In this document: in pieces, positions 25,541 to 34,211 of the stretch
Layout of the letters: each line of letters begins with the position of its first letter
Numbering within the stretch: position 1 is the stretch's first letter
From: Butyricimonas faecihominis
GTDB taxonomy: Bacteria; Bacteroidota; Bacteroidia; Bacteroidales; Marinifilaceae
Reading direction: 5' to 3'
DNA: 64,000 nucleotides
Assembly: GCF_033096445.1 (NCBI RefSeq)
Contig: NZ_AP028155.1
Coordinates: 4,159,880 to 4,223,879 of the forward strand
The notes under the pieces: model-generated
Databases searched by the model: none
The model's input: the letters and a program-made list of their open reading frames with translations, nothing else
Told to the model about the DNA's origin: nothing
Position numbers and translations under genes: made by a program

Positions 25541-26460
25541 CAACGAAAACATTCATTAATAAAGCCTTTAAAGCTTTAATGCATCCCAATTTGATTTTGC
25601 ATTTCATACTTGGTCAATTAGCCCCGTATATTTTAAACGATAGAATGTACATTCGTATGAAATATAGGTTAAATTTGAAAAGGAAGTGTAATTTAGATGC
25701 TCCAAAAATATTTCAAGAAAAATTGCAATGGATAAAATTGAATGACAGAAAGCCTATCTACCATCAAATGGTTGATAAAATTGAAGCGAAAAAATTTATA
25801 GCTGATAAAATTGGTGAAGAATATGTAATTCCAATGTTGGGAATGTGGGAGCGATTTGAAGATATTGACTTTGATGCCCTTCCTGATAGATTTATACTGA
25901 AATGTTCATTTGATAGTGGGTCTTATTATATATGTAAGGATAAATCCAAGCTGAATAAAGAAGAAATTAAGAAACACTTGCTTGTAAATTGGAAACACGA
26001 TTATTATTGCTATAGTAGAGAATGGCCATATAAGGGACTAAAACATAGAATTCTTGCAGAATCATTAATTGCTGATCCTAAAGAATTAAAAGAATATAAA
26101 TTTTTCTGTTTTAATGGTATTCCGAAATTTTATCAAAGTTGTTTAGATAGAAATAATGCTATTGGTGGGGCAATATTGAATTTTTTTGATCTTCAAGGGA
26201 ATCTGTTGGAAGTGAAAGATGCAGAACATTCCCGAGAATCATTAGAAATTGCTCCTATTCCAACTAATTTGAATAAAATGATAGAATTAAGTCGGGTCTT
26301 GTCAAATGGAACATATTTTTTGCGGGTCGATTTTTATGAAGTAAATGGACAGATTTATGTCGGAGAATTTACCTTCTTTGAAAATGGAGGATTTTGTTAT
26401 TTTATTCCTGAGAAATATAATAGTATTTGGGGGGATTGGATAAAATTGCCAACGGATTGA
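25537..26460 (+). CDS. TupA-like ATP-grasp protein, copy 1
   Basis: 307 residues. The family pattern is visible: FQEKLQWIKLNDRKPIYHQMVDK, then VIPMLGMWERFEDIDFDALP, FILKCSFDSGSYYICKDKSK, YKFFCFNGIPKFYQ and FLRVDFYEVNGQIYVGEFTFFENGG. This matches the TupA-like ATP-grasp family, whose founding member joins glutamate to glucuronic acid in teichuronopeptide synthesis. It is often mis-named glycosyltransferase. Here it may link an amino acid to a uronic acid such as the predicted GalNAcA. A second, diverged copy is at 32149. Confidence 0.82.
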   Translation: MTTKTFINKAFKALMHPNLILHFILGQLAPYILNDRMYIRMKYRLNLKRKCNLDAPKIFQEKLQWIKLNDRKPIYHQMVDKIEAKKFIADKIGEEYVIPMLGMWERFEDIDFDALPDRFILKCSFDSGSYYICKDKSKLNKEEIKKHLLVNWKHDYYCYSREWPYKGLKHRILAESLIADPKELKEYKFFCFNGIPKFYQSCLDRNNAIGGAILNFFDLQGNLLEVKDAEHSRESLEIAPIPTNLNKMIELSRVLSNGTYFLRVDFYEVNGQIYVGEFTFFENGGFCYFIPEKYNSIWGDWIKLPTD

Positions 26461-26497
26461 ATTTCTATAATGTGTAGGAAGAGTTGTTCTTTTTAAT

Positions 26498-27841
26498 ATG
26501 ATCTATTCTTTGGCGTTTGCTGTAATTGCCATATTATTGACAATTTTGGTATCCGGTTCATTTGTTTCGTGTAGTATGGCTATATTTACTTTTACTCTCG
26601 GACATTTGTATTGTAATACTGTAAATTGTTACGATAGATATTGGGCTCGTAAGGCATTTAATATTGTTTTTTCTCTTACAACCGTGTTTGCATGTATTCA
26701 TTATTTGGATACAGTTGTGGATTGGAATGATTTCGCTATTGATTGGAAAGATGAATATAAATTTTGGTCCTTCACACAAGGGGGAAGTGCTAGTGATATA
26801 GGTGGTTTGTTTTATGATTGTTTTATTCGCAGAATTCATATTACAGATGAAGGCTATCTATTTTATATCACGGCATTAGCGTACGTTGCAAATAGTCTTT
26901 TTGATGGAAATCATCTGTTGTTACAATTTTTAGGGAGCGGTTTGTTTGGGAGTCTTGCTTCTATTGTATTATTTAAAATATATTCGAGATATTTGAATGC
27001 TAAAAAGGCTTATACTAATACATGGATTTTATCATTTTGTTCTGTCGTATTCTTTTATAGTTTTCAGCTTTTAAGAGATATACATATTTACTTTTTTTAT
27101 TTGGTGGCCTTTAATATCTTACTTGATAGATTTAGAGTGAAAGGTGTTGTTACTTTGATCTTGATAACTATAATTGTTTTTCAGTTAAGATTTGCAAATG
27201 GGTTGTTTTGTCTTGCGCTGTTAGTATATTATTTTTATAAGCAGTTTCGGAAATATAAATGGCTTTTACCTTTATTTATTATAATTGTCATCTCAATATT
27301 TTTGAAATATTTTTGGGAAGATTATTACTCTGTAGTGCAAGCAATGAATAGGTACATGGAGTTTACTGAAGAGGCAATAGGGACGGAGCAGGGATTGTCT
27401 GCTGTTATAGTACAACTTCCTTCTGGAATTAAAGAAACAGTTTCCTTTCTCAATTTTATGCTTCAACCCTTTCCTTCATGGAATGGGTTATTAGAATCAA
27501 TAAATATTTTTAACGGTATCGTTGAAATTCTTCCAGTGATATATCAATTATTTTGGTTTTTTGTATTTGCTTTGACTGTAAAATGGCTGATTTTTGATAA
27601 AAAGTTCAAGGAATTACCTCTTGATATGAGATGGTTGCTAATAATCGTTTTTATATTTATATGTTTGAATCTATCTAACCCTAATCAGAGACGGATTATG
27701 TGTGCCTATCCAATTATATTTTTGGTATATGCATATGTAAAAGAATATTGCATACCTGCAAAAGTTGTTCAAGGTAATAAAATTGTGGTATTTGTTTGTT
27801 GGAGCTGTATGGTTTTGATGTATTTATGTTTTAAATTTTAG
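26498..27841 (+). CDS. Wzy-type polysaccharide polymerase (candidate)
   Basis: 447 residues with about ten to twelve predicted membrane helices and a large loop between about 80 and 125, rich in Trp and Asp. No enzymatic motif is visible. It is the only polytopic protein in the locus apart from the flippase, so it is the best candidate for the O-antigen/capsule polymerase (EpsG/Wzy-like). Sequence conservation in this class is very low, so the call rests on topology and context. Confidence 0.7.
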   Translation: MIYSLAFAVIAILLTILVSGSFVSCSMAIFTFTLGHLYCNTVNCYDRYWARKAFNIVFSLTTVFACIHYLDTVVDWNDFAIDWKDEYKFWSFTQGGSASDIGGLFYDCFIRRIHITDEGYLFYITALAYVANSLFDGNHLLLQFLGSGLFGSLASIVLFKIYSRYLNAKKAYTNTWILSFCSVVFFYSFQLLRDIHIYFFYLVAFNILLDRFRVKGVVTLILITIIVFQLRFANGLFCLALLVYYFYKQFRKYKWLLPLFIIIVISIFLKYFWEDYYSVVQAMNRYMEFTEEAIGTEQGLSAVIVQLPSGIKETVSFLNFMLQPFPSWNGLLESINIFNGIVEILPVIYQLFWFFVFALTVKWLIFDKKFKELPLDMRWLLIIVFIFICLNLSNPNQRRIMCAYPIIFLVYAYVKEYCIPAKVVQGNKIVVFVCWSCMVLMYLCFKF

Positions 27842-27907
27842 ATGTTTGAAGTATTCTTGTTTTGGACATATTTATTCTTATTGCTGATTTTTTGGGGGGA
27901 ATATTAA
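27842..27907 (+). other. 21-codon hydrophobic ORF
   Basis: ATG follows the polymerase stop directly and the ORF ends 1 bp before the next gene's ATG. The peptide is strongly hydrophobic (FEVFLFWTYLFLLLIFWGEY) and crosses a T6G6 run. It could be a remnant, a leader peptide or chance. There is no homology that I recognise. Confidence 0.25.
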
Positions 27908-27908
27908 T

Positions 27909-29030
27909 ATGAATTGTTATGAAAAAATATTGTTCGTTTCACCTAACCTTGGAAGTGGGGGTGGAGGAGCAGAGAGACAGATTGTAACTATTGCATGTTT
28001 GTTGAAAAATAGGGGTTATGAGGTGGAGTTTTTATGTTATTGTGATGGTGATTTCTATTATTATATTTTAGAGCAGCAACATATACCGGTATATTGGAAA
28101 ATTTCATCAAGCTATTGGAAACGAATGATTTCTGTGAGGAAGTTTATTCGTAAAGGTAAATATGATGTTGTGATTTCTTTTCTTGAAACACCGAATTTTT
28201 TAAATAATTTTGCTGCGTTTGGGGGTAAGAACTGGAAAGTGATCACGGGTGAAAGGAGTGCAAAAGAGGAGCATTTTTTGTCAAGGAGAGGAAAAGTGTT
28301 TGCATGGTTTCAACGTTTTGCTGATTGTGTCGTGTGTAATTCGGAAAATGCTAGAAATATGTGGCAACAGTATTACCCGAATTATACAGATAAACTGTTC
28401 GTTATTTATAATAGTGTAAATTTACAACCGGTAACATCAACTTATTATCCCAAGCGGGAAGGGAAACTCCATATTTTGATTGCTGCAAGTTACCAGTATT
28501 TGAAGAATCCGATAGGTTTGATAAAAGCTATATCCATGATGAGTGCAGAAGATAAAGAAAAGCTTGTTGTAGATTGGTATGGAAGAGCTGAAATAACCAA
28601 AGGTGATACTCGATGTTATAATGAAGCTGTTCGGTTGGTTCAAGAGCATGGGTTACAGAATGTAATTCGTCTTAATTTTTCAACAGATCATATTCAAAAT
28701 AAAATGAACGAAGCAGATGTCGTGGCCCTATTTTCACGGTTGGAAGGATTACCAAATGCTATTTGCGAGGGAATGACAATAGGTAAACCCATAGTGATGA
28801 CAAGGGTTTCGGATTATGATGTATTAATAGATGAAACGAATGGTCTTTTGTGTGATTGGAATGACGTGGAATCAATTAAGAATGTTCTAATGAAAGTCGT
28901 TCGTCTTGATTGTGATGAGTTATTGTGTATGGGGGATTGCTCAAGGCAAAAAGCAATAGAATTATTTTCACGTGAGCGAGTAATTAACTCTTGGATTAAT
29001 TTAATCAGTGATAAATATAAAGTTCAGTAG
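27909..29030 (+). CDS. GT4-family glycosyltransferase
   Basis: 373 residues with a GT-B fold. The N-terminal donor-loop pattern is VSPNLGSGGGGAERQIVTI. The C-terminal domain has AASYQYLKNP, VDWYGRAE and the EX7E-type block SRLEGLPNAICEGMTIGKP, which define family GT4 with a retaining mechanism. It adds one sugar to the lipid-linked repeat unit in the cytoplasm. The acceptor and donor cannot be told from sequence. Confidence 0.93.
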   Translation: MNCYEKILFVSPNLGSGGGGAERQIVTIACLLKNRGYEVEFLCYCDGDFYYYILEQQHIPVYWKISSSYWKRMISVRKFIRKGKYDVVISFLETPNFLNNFAAFGGKNWKVITGERSAKEEHFLSRRGKVFAWFQRFADCVVCNSENARNMWQQYYPNYTDKLFVIYNSVNLQPVTSTYYPKREGKLHILIAASYQYLKNPIGLIKAISMMSAEDKEKLVVDWYGRAEITKGDTRCYNEAVRLVQEHGLQNVIRLNFSTDHIQNKMNEADVVALFSRLEGLPNAICEGMTIGKPIVMTRVSDYDVLIDETNGLLCDWNDVESIKNVLMKVVRLDCDELLCMGDCSRQKAIELFSRERVINSWINLISDKYKVQ

Positions 29031-29258
29031 TTTCTGGGAGATGTTATAAAACATCGAGGATAGACATTTCAATAAATTTGAAGAATAACGAATTCGAAGA
29101 AGGTTGTGTCAGGATTGATCCTAGGATGATAATTTTACCATGGGGTGCAATTGGTTACGGGGGGCAATACTGGTACGGAAGTTATAGTTACCAAATACAT
29201 AACATCTATTTTATCGTAGTTGGAGTTCTCGCTAAAATTTTGAGAATCAGAAAATAAT
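29031..29258 (+). pseudogene. Unrecognised coding remnant without a start
   Basis: The frame of the preceding glycosyltransferase stays open after its TAG for 75 codons, to a TAA at 29256-29258. It reads like real protein: FEEGCVRIDPRMIILPWGA, then IGYGGQYWYGSYSYQIHN and a hydrophobic C-terminal stretch. No plausible start codon opens it. It is probably the 3' end of a lost gene. I do not recognise the family. Read-through of the TAG to give a 448-residue fusion is possible but unsupported. Confidence 0.4.
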
Positions 29259-29290
29259 TAAATGATGTGTTTTTTATAAAATGTTTGATC

Positions 29291-30092
29291 ATGAATTATT
29301 CAGATTGGCAAATATACAAAAAGGGTATAATTTCGAAGCGAGCACCTCATATTCCACTTAAAGTTGAAGTTGATGAGTTGTTCAAGTATTTCAAAAGTGG
29401 GTGTTATGTTCGTTGGTATTCGAATTTCGACAAAGCGGAGTCTGAAAAGTTCTATTTTGTTATAAAGGATGGGGATTTTTCGATGGATACGATCTCCTCG
29501 AAAACAAGGAACATGGTTCGTCGATGTATAAGTGAATGTGTGGTACAAATAGTTGATTATCAGCAAATTGCTCGAGGGGGGGGGATTTGAAGTGTATCTA
29601 TCTGAATGTCGGAGATTCGATAGAAAAGGATTTGGAGGAAATGTAAAGTCATTTGAAAATTGGGAGAGAGGAATAAGAAATGCTGCAGAGAGAGGGGAGG
29701 AGTTTTGGGGAGTGTTTTATCGGGATGAGGTTATAGCATATGGCGTTGCAAAGAGTTATGACGAGATTGTTGATCTAGTTACTTGGAAATGTAATTACGA
29801 AAAATATAAAAATTTCTACCCAGCTTATGGGTTGGTTTATAAAATGACCGAGTATTATTTGCAAAAAAATGGAGTAAAATACCTTAATGATGGAAATCGT
29901 TCTTTTTCGGAACATTCCCATGTACAAGATTTCCTTGTTAACAAATTTGGATATAGAAAAGCGTTCACGGAATTGAATGTATGTTTTAAATGGTGGTTGA
30001 AATTAGTCATTATATTGATTATTCCATTTGAGAAATGTATAAAAAATAAAGTGGTCTTGTCTTTTATAAGGATGTATAAATGGTCAAGATGA
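29291..30092 (+). pseudogene. FemAB/GNAT-like acyltransferase, split by a frameshift at G9
   Basis: The first half (29291-29590) starts MNYSDWQIYKKG and ends in ARGGGI-stop. The second half (to 30092) continues in the next frame with FEVYLSECRRFDRKGFGG and shows GNAT/FemAB-type strands (EEFWGVFYRDEVIAYGVAKS, then YPAYGLVYKMTEYYL). The break is exactly at nine consecutive G (29576-29584). With eight G the frames join into one protein of about 266 residues. As written the gene is OFF. It may be phase-variable by slipped-strand mispairing, a fixed pseudogene, or a sequence error. The role is probably acyl transfer to a polysaccharide sugar. Confidence 0.75.
29576..29584. repeat. Poly-G tract (G9) inside a coding region
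   Basis: Nine G in a row at the point where the reading frame of the acyltransferase-like gene breaks. It has the form of a contingency (slippage) tract. Confidence 0.9.
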
Positions 30093-31129
30093 AAAAGGTA
30101 TTAGTGTTGGGAGCCTTTGGTTATTTCTGTAATCAACTTGATGGGCAAACCATAAAAACTAGAAATGTGTATAATTTGTTACACGAGCGATATGCCGGGA
30201 AAGTATGGAGGGCGGATACTCTTAAATTAAAAAAGAATCCTCTGTTATTATTGGATTTGTTGTGGAAACTTATCAAATGTAATACTCTTATTATTATTCC
30301 TTGTTTGAATAATTTAACTTATATTTTCCCTGTTGTATATTACTTGTCAAAAATTTTTGGTTATGAGATAATTCATATATGCATTGGAGGATGGCAGGTG
30401 GAGTATTTTAAAGGTGATGAACGATTTGCTTCTCATCCTTTTCAATTAAGCTTGAGTAAAAAGATAAAGGCATTTATGCCGGAGATGGAAAAGGTAGATA
30501 ATGATCTAAAGTTAGAATTTGGTTTTAATAACACGGTGGTCCTTACAAATTTTAGGGAAATAGATATCTCTATTGTAAATAGGAATAACACGAGGACATT
30601 GAAGTTAGTGTTTTTATCAAGAATCAATAAAAAAAAGGGATATCCAACTGTTTTTAATTTTGCTCAATATGTTCGAGAGAACGGATTAGACATTACAATT
30701 ACTTTTTATGGAATGGTTGAAAGTGACGATAAGGAAGATTTTATGTTTTGTGTAAGTCAATTTCCTGATATTGTGACTTATGGAGGCCTTTTGTCACAAG
30801 AGATAATATCTCGAACCTTAGTAAACTATGACTTGATGCTATTTCCGACAAGATACTATACGGAAGGATTGCCTGGAACAATAATTGATGCCTATATTGC
30901 GAATCTTCCTGTAATTGCAACCGAGTGGAAACATGCTCGTGAATTTATCAAGGATGGAGAAACTGGTTTTATTGTGAGATTTGATAATTGTCAAAAAGAA
31001 TTTGACGCAAGAATCATGGAATTATATAACAATAGAAAGAAACTTTCAGTGATGAAATGTAATGCTAAAAAAGAAGCGTTGCGTTTTACTGAAACTAACG
31101 GTTGGCAAGTTCTTTCTAAATATCTGTAA
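30089..31129 (+). CDS. GT4-family glycosyltransferase
   Basis: 346 residues from the ATG that overlaps the preceding stop (ATGA); another ATG three codons earlier is also possible. The N-terminus has FGYFCNQLDGQTIKTRNVYN. The C-terminal half has VFLSRINKKKGYPTVFNFAQ and the EX7E-like TEGLPGTIIDAYIANLPVIA, followed by EFIKDGETGFIV, which are GT4 hallmarks. It extends the repeat unit. The next gene starts 1 bp after its stop. Confidence 0.9.
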   Translation: MKKVLVLGAFGYFCNQLDGQTIKTRNVYNLLHERYAGKVWRADTLKLKKNPLLLLDLLWKLIKCNTLIIIPCLNNLTYIFPVVYYLSKIFGYEIIHICIGGWQVEYFKGDERFASHPFQLSLSKKIKAFMPEMEKVDNDLKLEFGFNNTVVLTNFREIDISIVNRNNTRTLKLVFLSRINKKKGYPTVFNFAQYVRENGLDITITFYGMVESDDKEDFMFCVSQFPDIVTYGGLLSQEIISRTLVNYDLMLFPTRYYTEGLPGTIIDAYIANLPVIATEWKHAREFIKDGETGFIVRFDNCQKEFDARIMELYNNRKKLSVMKCNAKKEALRFTETNGWQVLSKYL

Positions 31130-31130
31130 G

Positions 31131-32144
31131 ATGTTAAAAATTTTGGGAGATATAAATTTTTCTGATGGCTTTTTTGATATGGGATTTGGTGTTGGTTCTG
31201 CCATTAAGAAAGGTTTCGATCCATTTGTAAAATTGTATAGAAAAAAGACGGATTTTTGGATCGGTAATTTGGAATGTGTTTGTGCGGATACTTCCGATAA
31301 ACGGGGGGTATATGCTAAGCAGTTTCTAATTTCTCCTAGAGACTTGGTGTGTGTGAAACATCTTGATCTTTATGGGGTTGCAAACAATCACGTGATGCAA
31401 CATGGAGAAAGTGCTTATCGTGAAATGTTATGGTATTTGGGTGATCATGGTGTTCAGTATGTTGGTAGTCTAGAAAGGAAAAGTACAACTTTTTTTCATG
31501 AAGGAAAAAAAGTTGGAATAATGGCTTTTAGTCAACGTCCTGAAAATTTCTCTCAACGTCCATTATACTGGTGTTTACCAGAATACGTCGAGATCCAAAG
31601 TGAATTAGCTAAATTGGCTGATTGTGATTTTAGAATCGTTTTTGTTCATTGGGGAAATGAATTTATAAATTATCCTTATTTGGATCAAAAGGCTTTTGCC
31701 CGTTTTATGGTTGATTGTGGAGCGGATTTAATCGTGGGAATGCATCCACACATCCTTCAAGGGTATGAAATTTATCATGGTAAATATATTTTTTATTCAT
31801 TAGGTAATTGTGTTTTTAATATGGCTTGGGAACCCACAAAATATTCAATTATACTTCAAGTTGATTTGTCGGGTGATGCGATAATTTCTTATGAGTATCT
31901 TAAAATTGGGGATGATTATTTTCCAGAGATAGTGAAAGATGTTCCATCGGGTTACCGTATGGAAGATTTGAATAAGTTTATTACTCTTTCGAATGAGAAC
32001 GAGATTTATTATAAACAGGTTTTTGCATACACAAGGAAATATAAGAAAGAAAACCGAAGAGATATAGCAACCCACTTCCTTAAATTAAATTTTAAGGATG
32101 CTATGGTCGTGATTAAAGATTTTATTAATAGAAGATTAAAATAA
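31131..32144 (+). CDS. CapA/PGA_cap-family metallophosphoesterase-like protein
   Basis: 337 residues from MLKILGDINFSDGF. An earlier ATG at 31062 lies inside the upstream gene. The calcineurin-like metal-binding blocks are all visible: LGDINF (8-14), WIGNLECV, YGVANNHVMQHGE, FVHWGNEF, GMHPHILQGYEIY and YSLGNCVFN. These match the PGA_cap family named for CapA of Bacillus poly-gamma-glutamate synthesis. There is no signal peptide or membrane helix, so it is probably cytoplasmic. With two TupA-like ATP-grasp genes close by, it may act on an amino-acid or peptide decoration of the polymer. Confidence 0.85.
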   Translation: MLKILGDINFSDGFFDMGFGVGSAIKKGFDPFVKLYRKKTDFWIGNLECVCADTSDKRGVYAKQFLISPRDLVCVKHLDLYGVANNHVMQHGESAYREMLWYLGDHGVQYVGSLERKSTTFFHEGKKVGIMAFSQRPENFSQRPLYWCLPEYVEIQSELAKLADCDFRIVFVHWGNEFINYPYLDQKAFARFMVDCGADLIVGMHPHILQGYEIYHGKYIFYSLGNCVFNMAWEPTKYSIILQVDLSGDAIISYEYLKIGDDYFPEIVKDVPSGYRMEDLNKFITLSNENEIYYKQVFAYTRKYKKENRRDIATHFLKLNFKDAMVVIKDFINRRLK

Positions 32145-32148
32145 CAAA

Positions 32149-33069
32149 ATGCATATTACTACTAAAAGGAGTACAAGAATTCTTTTTGCTCCATTAATTA
32201 AACTTACGGAGTGGATGGGTGTTCATTTTCCTGTTACGCTTATTAAAATTCGTTATTTTTTTCGTTTTCATAAGTGTGTTAATTTGAAAAATCCAAGGGA
32301 TTTAAATGAGAAGATATTATATCTAAAATTGTTTACTGATACATCTCGATGGTCTGTTTGTGCCGATAAGTATAGAGTAAGAGGATATGTCGAGAAATGT
32401 GGATTAGAAAACTATTTGGTCAAATTATATGGTGTTTGGTTTTGTGTTGATGATTTTCATCTAAAAGATTTACCGGATTCATTTATACTTAAAGCTAATA
32501 ATGGAGATGGGAAAGGTTCTAATTTGGTCGTGAAAAATAAGTTTGATTGGAAAGAAGATGAATTGAGACATATCATTAAGACTTGGCTTGGTAAAAAAAA
32601 TATCGGAGCATTAGCAGCAGAACCTCAATATAAAAAAATGACACCATGTGTTATTGCAGAGGAATTATTACCGTTGGAAAAAGGTGGTAAATCTCTTGTA
32701 GATTATAAGATATGGTGTTTCAACGGTAAACCATATTGTATTTGGACGTGTAGTGATAGAGATAACAATGGGACAGAAGTTATGACATATGATTTAGACT
32801 GGAAGCCAATGCCGGAAGTCTGTGTGTTTGACTCTCGTTATCGTGAGGGTAAAGTAATGGTTAAACCTCAAAATTTAAACGAAATGCTGACAGTGGCGGA
32901 ATGTCTTGCAAAACCATTTCCTGAAGTTCGATTGGATTTATATAATGTGAATGGGAAAATTTATTTTGGAGAAATAACTTTTACGTCTCTTGGAGGTATG
33001 ATGGACTTTTATACACCGGAGTTTCTATTGAAAATGGGTGGGATGGTTGATTTAAATTATAGTATGTGA
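32149..33069 (+). CDS. TupA-like ATP-grasp protein, copy 2
   Basis: 306 residues with the same ordered blocks as the gene at 25537: LNEKILYLKLFTDTSRW, VKLYGVWFCVDDFHLKDLPD, FILKANNGDGKGSNLVVKNK, YKIWCFNGKPYCIWTCSDRD and VRLDLYNVNGKIYFGEITFT. The glycine-rich phosphate loop (NNGDGKGSN) is better preserved here than in copy 1. It probably couples an amino acid to a sugar carboxylate using ATP (family inference). It is followed by about 125 bp that include a weak terminator. Confidence 0.84.
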   Translation: MHITTKRSTRILFAPLIKLTEWMGVHFPVTLIKIRYFFRFHKCVNLKNPRDLNEKILYLKLFTDTSRWSVCADKYRVRGYVEKCGLENYLVKLYGVWFCVDDFHLKDLPDSFILKANNGDGKGSNLVVKNKFDWKEDELRHIIKTWLGKKNIGALAAEPQYKKMTPCVIAEELLPLEKGGKSLVDYKIWCFNGKPYCIWTCSDRDNNGTEVMTYDLDWKPMPEVCVFDSRYREGKVMVKPQNLNEMLTVAECLAKPFPEVRLDLYNVNGKIYFGEITFTSLGGMMDFYTPEFLLKMGGMVDLNYSM

Positions 33070-33140
33070 TATAATGAAATTTTAGGCTTCATGAATTCCG
33101 ATATTTTAGCGTATTATCTGATTGAAGGGTAATAGCGAAT

Positions 33141-33163
33141 AAAGGCTTTTGTAGCCTTTTTGT
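33141..33163 (+). terminator. Weak intrinsic terminator inside the capsule operon
   Basis: AAAGGCT (33141-33147) and AGCCTTT (33153-33159) with a 5-nt loop are followed by TTGT. It is a plausible pause or termination point that a UpxY-type antiterminator would have to overcome. Confidence 0.45.
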
Positions 33164-33216
33164 AAGGTCGTTTTTGTTATTGTCAGAGTTCTGATGTGTC
33201 AAATTATTTATTAATT

Positions 33217-34203
33217 ATGCTTTCTGTTATTTGTCCTGTATACAACGAGGAAAAGTATATTGTTTCATGTATTGAGTCTATTTTACAACAAGATTATCCA
33301 CGAAATGACATGGAAGTTTTGTTTGTGGACGGGATGAGTACGGATCGGACTCGAGAAATTATTGAAACTTACTTGCTGAAGTATTCTTTTTTGCGAGTGC
33401 TTGATAATCCTGAAAAAATAGTTCCTTGTGCTATGAATAAAGGAATTGTGGAATCTAGAGGTGAGGTTATTGTTAGGATTGATGCGCATACGTTATATGC
33501 AAAAAATTATTTTTCAGTACTTGTTAAGCAACTTGGGCAATTACAAGCAGATAATGTTGGCGCGGTTTGTAGAACTAATGTGTTGAACAAGAATGTAAAA
33601 ACTCTTGCTATACGAGAAGTCTTGAGTAATAAGTTTGGGGTCGGTAATTCTGTATTTCGAACGGGAATTGACAGGATAATGGAGGTGGATACAGTGCCTT
33701 TTGGTTGTTGGCGACGGGAGGTGTTTGATAAATATGGGTATTATGATACAAGATTGGTTCGGAATCAAGATATAGAACTGAATAAACGGATTATTCGGGG
33801 AGGAGGAAAAATTTATATAGTTCCAGATACATATTGTACGTATTTGGCAAGGGAAACATTTGAAGCTCTTGCTAAAAATAATTATGGGAATGGTAAATGG
33901 AATATTTTGACAGTTTTTTATACAAGGCAATTCGACTCACTGTCTGTTCGCCATTTTGTACCATTATTTTTTTTGTTGTCGTTACTTTTGCCTCTCGTAG
34001 GTAGTTTGTGGTGGAGTTCATTGGTATGGCTTAGCGTTCTATCTGCAAGCTTATACTTGATGATATTTGGCTGGGTTAGTTTTTTGATAGCTTTTCGTGA
34101 AAAGTTGAATTTCATTTACCTTTTAGCTTGTTTTATTACGTTACATCTGTCTTATGGATGGGGATCTCTTATTGGTATTTTCAAGTTACCTTTTTTAAAA
34201 TAG
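33217..34203 (+). CDS. GT2-family glycosyltransferase (ExoA-like)
   Basis: 328 residues from MLSVICPVYNEEKY; a GTG seven codons earlier is possible but less likely. The GT-A catalytic domain shows CPVYNEEKYIVSCIESILQQ, the DxD-like VDG(M)STDRT, RIDAHTLY and NQDIELNKRI. Three C-terminal membrane helices (about 250-325) follow, as in ExoA succinoglycan transferases. It acts at the cytoplasmic face of the inner membrane. The ATG lies only about 55 bp after the internal hairpin. Confidence 0.92.
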   Translation: MLSVICPVYNEEKYIVSCIESILQQDYPRNDMEVLFVDGMSTDRTREIIETYLLKYSFLRVLDNPEKIVPCAMNKGIVESRGEVIVRIDAHTLYAKNYFSVLVKQLGQLQADNVGAVCRTNVLNKNVKTLAIREVLSNKFGVGNSVFRTGIDRIMEVDTVPFGCWRREVFDKYGYYDTRLVRNQDIELNKRIIRGGGKIYIVPDTYCTYLARETFEALAKNNYGNGKWNILTVFYTRQFDSLSVRHFVPLFFLLSLLLPLVGSLWWSSLVWLSVLSASLYLMIFGWVSFLIAFREKLNFIYLLACFITLHLSYGWGSLIGIFKLPFLK

Positions 34204-34211
34204 TATCTAGA

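Noticed and set aside
29553-30092. Independent gene starting at TTG 29553
   Set aside because: The first codons lie inside the upstream half of the same protein and the frames meet exactly at G9, so a split gene is the better explanation.
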